NCBI GenBank assembly: GCA_900555955.1
Contig: USNA01000090.1
Location: forward strand, 1 to 5,173
Reading direction: 5' to 3'
From: an uncultured Collinsella sp.
GTDB lineage: Bacteria > Actinomycetota > Coriobacteriia > Coriobacteriales > Coriobacteriaceae
Length of the DNA: 5,173 nt
Shown one piece after another: positions 1 through 4,690 of this stretch; position 1 is the stretch's first letter; the number at the start of each line of letters is the position of its first letter. The position numbers and the translations under genes were made by a program. The notes under the pieces are model-generated. The model saw only the letters and a program-made list of their open reading frames with translations. It was not told the DNA's origin and did not search any database.

Positions 1-1
1 T

Positions 2-532
2 GGCCAGTCTCGCGTTTTTGGGGTTGCCGCCCGCCTGGCCTATGCGCTGGCGGCCGATGAGTGCGACATTACCCTGCCCGAGCTGGCGCAGCTGTGCGAC
101 GTGTTCTACATCGGCGGCACCAAGTGCGGCGCGCTCTGTGGCGAGGCCGTGGTGTTTAGCGGCATGCACGCCCCGGCGCATCCTATTCCGCGCATTAAGC
201 AGCACGGCGCGCTGTTGGCCAAGGGCCGCCTGACGGGCGTCCAGTTTGAGGCACTCTTTACCGATGGCCTGTATTTTGAGATTGGTCGCCAGGCGATTGA
301 GACCGCTCAGGCGCTGCGTCGTGTGCTGCACGAGCGCGGCTACCAGTTCTTCTTGGAGACGCCCACGAACCAGCAGTTCGTGATTCTGCCCAACGAGGAT
401 ATGGCCCGCATTCGCGAGCATGCGGCGATCGAGTACTGGGAAAAGTACGACGATACTCATACGGTGGTGCGCTTTTGCACCAGCTGGGCCACGACGCAGG
501 AGGACATCGACGCGCTGGCGGCTGTCCTGTAG
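2..532 (+). CDS. Threonine aldolase-type PLP enzyme, 3' part (partial)
   Basis: This is the C-terminal 176 residues of a fold-type I PLP enzyme of the beta-eliminating lyase / low-specificity L-threonine aldolase family, a cytoplasmic enzyme that cleaves threonine or allo-threonine to glycine and acetaldehyde. The reading frame is open from base 2 to a TAG at 530-532; the true start lies upstream of the window. The best signature is FYIGGTKCGA (fragment residues 35-44), where K41 (codon 122-124) is the lysine expected to form the Schiff base with PLP. RLAYAL upstream and the C-terminal small domain (VILPNEDMARI, then VVRFCTSWATTQEDIDAL) also fit. One oddity is that the segment before RLAYAL, where the family has a DGAR motif whose Asp contacts the PLP ring, reads GVAAR here (codons 20-34); this may be an edge error. 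The exact substrate within the family is not determined. A terminator follows directly. Confidence 0.85.
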   Translation, partial: GQSRVFGVAARLAYALAADECDITLPELAQLCDVFYIGGTKCGALCGEAVVFSGMHAPAHPIPRIKQHGALLAKGRLTGVQFEALFTDGLYFEIGRQAIETAQALRRVLHERGYQFFLETPTNQQFVILPNEDMARIREHAAIEYWEKYDDTHTVVRFCTSWATTQEDIDALAAVL

Positions 533-550
533 CCTGATGTAATGACGAGG

Positions 551-593
551 GGCCGCCTTGCGCCGGGTTTGGCGCAGGGTGGCCTTTGCTTTT
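551..593 (+). terminator. Intrinsic terminator after the aldolase gene
   Basis: A 14-bp stem (551-564 with 571-584) encloses the 6-nt loop gggttt and is followed by the U-rich tail tttgctttt (585-593). All 14 positions pair in + strand RNA; two of them are G-U wobbles (555/580 and 558/577). It begins 18 nt after the aldolase stop codon. It ends immediately before the ribosome binding site of the next gene, so it separates the two genes while leaving no room for a conventional promoter. Confidence 0.8.
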
Positions 594-600
594 GGGGGAG
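594..600 (+). promoter_or_regulatory. Ribosome binding site of the GNAT gene
   Basis: The purine-rich string gggggag lies 9 nt before the ATG at 610. It supports 610 over the in-frame TTG at 586, which lies in the terminator's U-tract and has no Shine-Dalgarno sequence. A second ATG at 619 is less well spaced. Confidence 0.6.
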
Positions 601-609
601 AAGGGTTGT

Positions 610-1200
610 ATGACCGAGATGTCCGAGCCGACGATTCGCCTGGCGACGCCCGAAGACGCGCCGGCGTTGCTTGCCATCTATGAGCCGTATGTGCGCCAGA
701 CGGCGATTACCTGCGAATACGAGGTGCCGAGCGTTGAGGAGTTCGCCGGGCGCATCGAGCGTACGCTCAAGCGCTATCCGTATTTGGTGATGGAGCTGGA
801 CGGGCGTCCGGTAGGCTATGCCTATGTGAGCCCGCTCAACAGCCGCGAGGCATACGACTGGTCGGTCGAGACGTCGATCTACCTGGCGTGCGACGTGCGC
901 CACGGCGGGCTGGGCCGCAAGTTGCACGATACGCTCAAGCAATGTCTGATCGCGATGGGCATCACCAATATGTGCGCGCTCATCGCCGTGCCGCACGACA
1001 AGGACGACGAGTATCTGACGCACAACAGTCAGGACTTCCATGCCCATATGGGATATCGCCTGGTGGGTGCCTTTGACCGCTGCGCCCAAAAGTTCGGCCG
1101 CTGGTACGACATGTGTTGGATGGAGCTGGTCCTAGCCGAGCGCACGCCCAACCAACCCAAACCAACCTGGTTCCCCGACCTCCCCAAACCTACCATTTAG
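610..1200 (+). CDS. GNAT N-acetyltransferase, phosphinothricin acetyltransferase-like
   Basis: This 196-residue cytoplasmic enzyme of the GNAT superfamily (PAT/MnaT-like group) should transfer an acetyl group from acetyl-CoA to a primary amine. The N-terminus TIRLATPEDAPALLAIYEPYV (residues 8-28) is the usual beta1-alpha1 opening. GRPVGYAYVSPL (65-76) is the central sheet. ETSIYLACDVRHGGLG (87-102) contains the acetyl-CoA pyrophosphate loop, R97-H-G-G-L-G102. FHAHMGYRLVGAF (143-155), followed by KFGRWYDMCWMEL, is the typical C-terminal half. The family is usually about 170-180 residues; the excess here is a proline-rich tail (residues 180-196) with no assigned role. The real substrate cannot be read from sequence: members act on phosphinothricin, methionine sulfoximine or other small amines, and resistance to a drug should not be assumed. 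No promoter is visible in the short gap upstream, so it may depend on read-through or on a promoter inside the aldolase gene. It converges on the gntR-type gene, with 21 nt between the stop codons. Confidence 0.87.
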   Translation: MTEMSEPTIRLATPEDAPALLAIYEPYVRQTAITCEYEVPSVEEFAGRIERTLKRYPYLVMELDGRPVGYAYVSPLNSREAYDWSVETSIYLACDVRHGGLGRKLHDTLKQCLIAMGITNMCALIAVPHDKDDEYLTHNSQDFHAHMGYRLVGAFDRCAQKFGRWYDMCWMELVLAERTPNQPKPTWFPDLPKPTI

Positions 1201-1223
1201 GGACAGGTCTATTTTGGCAGGTT
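1187..1223. terminator. Possible bidirectional hairpin between convergent genes
   Basis: aacctacca (1187-1195) pairs with tggcaggtt (1215-1223) over nine positions with one mismatch, enclosing 19 nt. The hairpin covers both stop codons of the convergent pair. Tails on both sides are poor in T, so termination activity is only a possibility. Confidence 0.3.
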
Positions 1224-1944
1224 AGCCGATGGGCTCGGTGTATTTGGCGCGGTCGGTGCGTTGGATGCGCTTGGAGACATGGAGCGGGCGGCCGTCGGTG
1301 TCGTAGACGTAGTCGGTGATCAGGATCAGCGCCTGCCCGCGCTCAACGTTGAGCAAAAACGCCTCGTTTTGCGAGGCATAGCACACTTCAAAGGTCTTAT
1401 GCCCCTGTGCCGGTGCGCGATGGAACTCCTGTCGCAGCGTGGCGTAGAGCGAACCGTTGATATCGCGATCGATGAGTGCCTCAAAGCTCGGTGGTAGATA
1501 GGTGGTCTCCAGGCACAGCGGCGCATCGTCCAGATAACGCAGACGGACAAGTTTGACGAGCTTGCTGCCCACGGCGGCATCAAAGAACTTAGCTATGCTG
1601 CCGCCCGCCTTGGTAAAGCCCGAGTCCACGGTGCGCGTGGTGGGCTTCATGCCCTGGCCTTCGACCTGCTTGGTATAGCTCGAAAACACCAGGTTGTTCT
1701 CGTGGAGCGCGGGCGTGTCGGCCACAAAGGCACCACGTCCGCGCTCGGTGCGAACCAGGCCCTCATCAACGAGCACCTTAAGGGCATGGCGCACAGTGCT
1801 GCGCGACAGCCCCGATTCGTCCATGAGTTCCATCTCGGACGGCAGCTTGTCTCCGCGCGCGTAGGTGCCGGCGGCGATGCGGTCGCGCAGCATGCCCGCC
1901 AAGCGCTCGTATTGGCTCAGTTTCTTTTTAGATGAGACGCTCAT
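1222..1944 (-). CDS. GntR-family (HutC subfamily) regulator with UTRA domain
   Basis: This 240-residue DNA-binding regulator has a winged helix-turn-helix at residues 10-75. The signature stretch runs from DKLPSE (32-37) through SRSTVRHALKVL (47-58) to the wing ERGRGAFV (67-74). Residues about 83-235 form a UTRA ligand-binding domain, with YLPP (149-152), the central ALILITDYVYDTDGRP segment (205-220) and a final conserved Arg-rich strand. UTRA regulators usually sense a phosphorylated sugar or related metabolite and release DNA when it binds. The gene is transcribed away from the deglycase gene across a 205-bp AT-rich gap, the usual arrangement of a local regulator and its target. The ATG at 1944 has only a weak ribosome binding site, so a leaderless or short-leader transcript is possible. 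A 23-bp repeat lies 7-29 bp upstream of this start, which suggests autorepression. By context the ligand is probably a phosphorylated Amadori compound; that part is inference. Confidence 0.92.
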   Translation of the reverse strand: MSVSSKKKLSQYERLAGMLRDRIAAGTYARGDKLPSEMELMDESGLSRSTVRHALKVLVDEGLVRTERGRGAFVADTPALHENNLVFSSYTKQVEGQGMKPTTRTVDSGFTKAGGSIAKFFDAAVGSKLVKLVRLRYLDDAPLCLETTYLPPSFEALIDRDINGSLYATLRQEFHRAPAQGHKTFEVCYASQNEAFLLNVERGQALILITDYVYDTDGRPLHVSKRIQRTDRAKYTEPIG

Positions 1945-1950
1945 ATTGCC

Positions 1951-1973
1951 AACCTATATCTAACTTGTATGCC
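1951..1973. repeat. 23-bp direct repeat, copy A (candidate GntR operator)
   Basis: This copy is identical to 2090-2112 at 20 of 23 positions and in the same orientation; the last 13 bases (taacttgtatgcc, 1961-1973) are identical. It carries the core ttgtat at 1965-1970, with a second A/T-rich half 11 bp upstream. Several HutC-type GntR proteins recognise sites with a TTGTAT-like half. It overlaps the likely promoter of the regulator gene. Binding is inferred. Confidence 0.6.
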
Positions 1974-1984
1974 TAACTAAGCAA
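1957..1984 (-). promoter_or_regulatory. Tentative promoter of the GntR-type gene
   Basis: On the minus strand, TTGCTT (1984-1979) is followed after 16 nt by TAGATA (1962-1957). Each is a partial match to the -35 and -10 boxes. Repeat copy A covers the -10 and most of the spacer, as expected for an autorepressor site. The boxes are weak and other pairings exist. Confidence 0.35.
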
Positions 1985-2010
1985 GCATGTATTCAATACT
2001 AGAACAAAAC

Positions 2011-2044
2011 TGCTGGTAACGAACAATCGAAAACCTTACCAGCA
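2011..2044. repeat. Perfect 9-bp inverted repeat in the divergent control region
   Basis: tgctggtaa (2011-2019) and ttaccagca (2036-2044) are exact reverse complements separated by 16 nt. The element lies midway between the two 23-bp repeats. It could be an operator for a second dimeric regulator, or an RNA hairpin if transcription of the deglycase gene starts upstream of it. The right arm also contains a weak -35-like ttacca. Confidence 0.5.
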
Positions 2045-2089
2045 AAATTTCTAAGACAAATATAGCATACAACTAGTCGACATAACCAA

Positions 2090-2112
2090 AACATGTATGT
2101 AACTTGTATGCC
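2090..2112. repeat. 23-bp direct repeat, copy B (candidate GntR operator)
   Basis: This is the second copy, 139 bp from copy A and ending 37 nt before the deglycase start codon. It contains atgtat (2093-2098) and ttgtat (2104-2109), 11 bp apart, so both fall on the same face of the helix. A related inverted core, gcatacaactag, lies at 2065-2076. The position close to the start codon fits repression of the deglycase gene. No convincing -35/-10 pair was found for that gene. Confidence 0.6.
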
Positions 2113-2149
2113 ATCGAGAGCATCAAACGAGAAGAAAGGCTGATGCACG

Positions 2150-3142
2150 ATGACTACTCAGGAACAGGTTAAGGATGTCGTCTCCCAGGTTTTGGCTGAC
2201 AAGGCAGACAAGGGCAGCATCAAGCGCGTCGTGTGGATTGGCGCCGGCGGATCCAATGGCGGCAACTACCCTGCTCAATACTTTATGGAGCACGAGGCCA
2301 CGCAGGTCGTGAGCTCCAGCTACACCAGCAACGAATTCGTGCACGCAACCCCGGCCTACGTCAACGAGAACACCCTGGCCGTCGTCGTGTCCATGCGCGG
2401 CACCAAGGAGACCATCGTCGCCGCCCAGGTCGCCAAGGACCACGGCGCCAGCACCATCGCCATCTATGTTGACGAGTCCGGCCTCACCGAGGTCTGCGAC
2501 TACAAGATCCAGTACGACAGCCTGGCCGTCGACGAGTCCTGCATGGGCCGCACCAACTCCGCCGTCGTGACCATGATCGCCATGGAGCTCACGCAGCAGA
2601 CCGAGGGCTATGCCGAGTACGAGACCGCCATGGCCGCGTTCGACTTGGTCGACCCCATCTATCGCAAGGCCGTCGAGTATACCCGTCCGCTCGCTGCCAA
2701 GTGGGCCGAGCAGAACGCCGACAAGCCCTGCATCAACGTCATGGCCCAGGGTCCGCTCTTTGGTGCCGCCTACGTCTTTAGCATCTGCAACGTGCAGGAG
2801 ATGCTGCAGATCGACTCTTGCACCATCAACACCTGTGACTTCTTCCACGGCCCCTTTGAGATCCTGGACAAGCGCACCTCGCTGTTCCAGCTCATCAGCG
2901 TCGGCCGCAGCCGCTGCAACGACGAGCGCGGCATCCGCTTTGTCAACCAGTACGGTGGCGAGCGCGTCTATCAGCTCGACGCCAAGGAGCTCGGCCTCAA
3001 CGACATCAAGGACAGCGTGAGCGAGTACTTCAACCACCTGATCTTTGCCCCGATCCTCAACAACGTCTACATGCGTGCACTCTCTGCCGTCACCCACAAG
3101 GACTACATGACGCGCCGCTACATGTGGAAGCTTGACTACTAG
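2150..3142 (+). CDS. SIS-domain sugar-phosphate deglycase, FrlB/FraB/GfrF type
   Basis: This 330-residue cytoplasmic protein has two SIS (sugar isomerase) domains, at about residues 20-165 and 190-320, the usual size for fructoselysine 6-phosphate deglycases. These enzymes split a 6-phosphorylated Amadori compound into hexose 6-phosphate and the free amine or amino acid. SIS1 shows IGAGGSNGG (30-38), SSSYTSNEF (55-63) and the phosphate-binding S81-x-x-G-T-x-E-T88. SIS2 shows AQGPLFGAAY (199-208) and FFHGPFEI (231-238). E217 and H233 are spaced exactly 16 residues apart, as are the catalytic Glu and His of FraB (E214, H230) and the matching pair in FrlB. The C-terminus RRYMWKLDY also matches FrlB-type endings. 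The ATG at 2150 follows agaaagg by 10 nt. C-ending codons dominate more strongly than in neighbouring genes, suggesting high expression. Fructoselysine, glucoselysine or another glycated amine could be the substrate; an aminosugar-phosphate isomerase is a less likely alternative. Confidence 0.85.
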   Translation: MTTQEQVKDVVSQVLADKADKGSIKRVVWIGAGGSNGGNYPAQYFMEHEATQVVSSSYTSNEFVHATPAYVNENTLAVVVSMRGTKETIVAAQVAKDHGASTIAIYVDESGLTEVCDYKIQYDSLAVDESCMGRTNSAVVTMIAMELTQQTEGYAEYETAMAAFDLVDPIYRKAVEYTRPLAAKWAEQNADKPCINVMAQGPLFGAAYVFSICNVQEMLQIDSCTINTCDFFHGPFEILDKRTSLFQLISVGRSRCNDERGIRFVNQYGGERVYQLDAKELGLNDIKDSVSEYFNHLIFAPILNNVYMRALSAVTHKDYMTRRYMWKLDY

Positions 3143-3178
3143 GGGATAGAGCGGCCTAACAGCTCGATGTCCTCATAA

Positions 3179-3243
3179 GTTGCGGTGGAATAGTTCCTGT
3201 TTGGGGGTCTGAAGCCTCTATTCAGGAACTATTTCACCGCAAC
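3179..3243. repeat. Long hairpin 1 downstream of the deglycase gene
   Basis: Two 21-nt arms (3179-3199 and 3223-3243) are reverse complements except for one position, which is a G-U wobble in + strand RNA (3188/3234). The loop is 23 nt. No U-tract follows, so it is not a classic terminator. It may be a repeated extragenic palindrome, an mRNA 3'-end stabiliser, or part of a composite element with the hairpin that starts 10 nt further on. Confidence 0.75.
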
Positions 3244-3252
3244 AGCCAAATG

Positions 3253-3336
3253 ATCCGCTGGGGACGGAGGAAAACGGATCACTGACTCAGACCAGCCCCT
3301 CAGTGATCCGTTTTCTTCCGTCCCCAGCGGATTTTT
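3253..3336 (+). terminator. Very long hairpin 2 with U-tract; nested palindrome
   Basis: Two 33-nt arms (3253-3285 and 3300-3332) pair with a single G-U wobble (3269/3316) around a 14-nt loop. A run of five T follows (3332-3336), so it should terminate transcription of the deglycase gene. Such a stem is far longer than needed for termination. The left arm also holds its own inverted repeat, tgatccg (3251-3257) with cggatca (3275-3281), so two folds are possible. The ggggacgg-plus-A/T-tract pattern resembles repeated extragenic palindromes spread by IS200/IS605-like REP-associated transposases; that origin is inference. Confidence 0.75.
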
Positions 3337-3356
3337 CCCGCTCGCCGATTTGTGTC

Positions 3357-3384
3357 TTGAAAAATGTATATAACGACTATAACG
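3357..3384 (+). promoter_or_regulatory. Promoter region of the EamA transporter gene
   Basis: TTGAAA (3357-3362) is followed by two -10-like hexamers in tandem, TATAAC at 3369-3374 and at 3378-3383; the second gives a 15-nt spacer. Bases 3369-3384 match the PTS gene promoter (4659-4674) at 14 of 16 positions. Bases 3361-3374 also resemble the left half of repeat copy B. A transcript starting after either box would place the ATG at 3389 at or next to its 5' end, which favours the TTG at 3425 as the start codon. Confidence 0.45.
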
Positions 3385-3412
3385 TAGTATGAAACATATT
3401 GGAAACAATACC

Positions 3413-3419
3413 GAGGAGG
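3413..3419 (+). promoter_or_regulatory. Ribosome binding site that selects the TTG start
   Basis: gaggagg lies 5 nt before the TTG at 3425-3427, whereas nothing like a Shine-Dalgarno sequence precedes the in-frame ATG at 3389. This moves the start 12 codons downstream of the longest open frame. Confidence 0.7.
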
Positions 3420-3424
3420 CTGCG

Positions 3425-4507
3425 TTGAAGAAAAGCAATCTGGGCTATGTGCTGGTGCTGGTCGCCGCGCTTATGTGGGGCAGCATCGGAATCTTTGTAA
3501 ACGGCATCTCGGCCATGGGCGTTTCGTCCCAGAGCATGGCGGCCTTTCGCCTGTTGTCGGGTGCCGTCTTAATGGCTCCGGTCTTGGCGTTCATGGGTTG
3601 CCAGCGAGGTGCTCGTGAGGGAAAAGCATCGGGTCCCCTGGCACTGTTCAAGGCAAGTCCTAAAGAGCTTGTTCCCTGCGCGCTTCTTGGCATTATCGGC
3701 CTCGCCACCGCTAACACGCTTTATTACGAGTGCATGGGCGAGGTGGGCATGTCCACGGCCTCGGTACTGCTCTATACCTCGCCGGTGTTTGGCGTCATGC
3801 TCGGCCGCGTGCTTTATCGCGAGGATGTGACTCCCAACAAGCTCGTTGCCATCGTTTTTAATATCGGTGGCTGTGTACTTGCAGTGACCAATGGCGACCT
3901 TTCCGGTTTTCATTTTTCGGTTTGGGGCGTCACGTCGGGCGTGATTGCGGGCTTTTGCGGCGCGTCGCTCGCGGTGTTTAGCCGGATAGCAACCAAGACG
4001 GTCCACCCGCTGGCTGTCACGTTTTGGGGCCTTGTTTTTGGCGGTGCGGTTATGGCGGCTATCGCGGCTCCGTGGCCAGATGTTGCCGCGGCAATGTCGC
4101 CACAGCTGCTGCTGCTGTTCTTTGGTTTTGGACTCATCCCCACAGCCGTGGCCTATGTCTTATATATGCAGGGTCTGTCCATGGGGCTCGAGACGTCGAA
4201 AGTTCCCGTCGTAATGTCATTCGAGACGGTCGTCACCGTACTGGTGGGCATTGGTGTCTATGCCGAGCCCGCCGGCGCGATCAAGGTTCTGGGCATTGTG
4301 CTTGTGCTCGCGTCCATCCTGATCATGAACACCGACTTCTCCAAGCTGCGCAACAGTGTGTTTGTCGGTCATGTCATTGAGAGCATGACCTTTAAGCCCA
4401 ACGCGTGGTGGACCGAAAAATCTCAGGACATGGATCTGTTTAAGGAACGCACCGGCATCGCGCTGGAACCCACCGTGCAGGAAAGCCCCTGGTACTTCGT
4501 GCGATAG
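3425..4507 (+). CDS. EamA/DMT-family membrane transporter with C-terminal extension
   Basis: From the TTG start this is a 360-residue integral membrane protein of the drug/metabolite transporter superfamily with two EamA repeats and ten predicted helices, at about residues 7-27, 38-58, 81-102, 109-131, 138-156, 167-189, 195-216, 226-250, 259-280 and 284-304. Family signs are AALMWGSIGIFV in helix 1, AFRLLSGAV in helix 2, SVLLYTSPVFGVMLG in helix 4, IPTAVAYVLYMQGL in helix 8 and SFETVVTVLVGIGVY in helix 9. Family members are often exporters of amino acids or metabolites, though some import. A 56-residue soluble tail (305-360, with WW at 328-329 and ending in WYFVR) follows helix 10; most EamA proteins end soon after that helix. 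The gene has its own promoter and sits between a deglycase and a PTS gene, so export of the amine released by deglycation, or movement of a related compound, is a reasonable but untested idea. Confidence 0.85.
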   Translation: MKKSNLGYVLVLVAALMWGSIGIFVNGISAMGVSSQSMAAFRLLSGAVLMAPVLAFMGCQRGAREGKASGPLALFKASPKELVPCALLGIIGLATANTLYYECMGEVGMSTASVLLYTSPVFGVMLGRVLYREDVTPNKLVAIVFNIGGCVLAVTNGDLSGFHFSVWGVTSGVIAGFCGASLAVFSRIATKTVHPLAVTFWGLVFGGAVMAAIAAPWPDVAAAMSPQLLLLFFGFGLIPTAVAYVLYMQGLSMGLETSKVPVVMSFETVVTVLVGIGVYAEPAGAIKVLGIVLVLASILIMNTDFSKLRNSVFVGHVIESMTFKPNAWWTEKSQDMDLFKERTGIALEPTVQESPWYFVR

Positions 4508-4585
4508 AGGATTGTGTGCGGCGTCTGACCTGGGGTTATCCAGCCAGCGCCGGCCTATCCAGCCCCAACGTTTCAAGTACGTTAA

Positions 4586-4620
4586 ACCCGTCAACGGTCG
4601 ATTTTCACCCGCGAACGGTC
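4586..4620. repeat. Two 14-bp direct repeats upstream of the PTS gene
   Basis: acccgtcaacggtc (4586-4599) and acccgcgaacggtc (4607-4620) agree at 12 of 14 positions and start 21 bp apart, two turns of the helix. They lie 39-73 bp upstream of the -10 box of the PTS gene, where an activator dimer or tandem dimers would be expected. The regulator is unknown. Confidence 0.5.
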
Positions 4621-4655
4621 TTTATACTAATTAGCAATATAGGCAACGTATAAGA

Positions 4656-4674
4656 CGTTATAATGACCATAACG
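4656..4674 (+). promoter_or_regulatory. -10 box within an inverted repeat, PTS gene promoter
   Basis: TATAAT (4659-4664) is a consensus -10. No good -35 lies 16-18 bp upstream (4636-4641 reads aatata), which suggests activator dependence. The -10 lies inside cgttat-N7-ataacg, a perfect 6-bp inverted repeat (4656-4661 with 4669-4674). Bases 4659-4674 nearly match the promoter of the upstream transporter gene. Confidence 0.5.
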
Positions 4675-4690
4675 AAAAGGAGGAGGCAAG

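Noticed and set aside
586..609. Upstream TTG start for the GNAT gene
   Set aside because: It lies inside the terminator U-tract and has no Shine-Dalgarno sequence, while the ATG at 610 has one.
457..1089. 210-codon minus-strand open frame across the GNAT gene
   Set aside because: It overlaps the end of the aldolase and most of the GNAT gene, both supported by family motifs, and itself has no recognisable domain.
2123..3097. Long open frame of 324 codons on the minus strand, antisense to the deglycase gene
   Set aside because: It lies almost wholly inside a convincingly homologous gene. Its composition is dominated by Val, Gly, Asp, Ala and Leu, which is what C-biased codons produce when read in reverse. 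It shows no recognised motif.
3389..3424. Upstream ATG start for the EamA gene, giving 372 residues
   Set aside because: There is no ribosome binding site before 3389, it sits at or near the predicted transcript 5' end, and a strong gaggagg is correctly placed for the TTG at 3425.
3229..3438. Short minus-strand frame in the gap between the deglycase and transporter genes
   Set aside because: It runs through the arms of both long hairpins, and neither its start context nor its sequence looks like a protein.
4531..4567. Possible terminator after the EamA gene (tgggg with cccca, plus a repeated tatccagcc)
   Set aside because: Only about seven outer pairs form, the inner part pairs poorly, and no T-tract follows, so termination cannot be supported.
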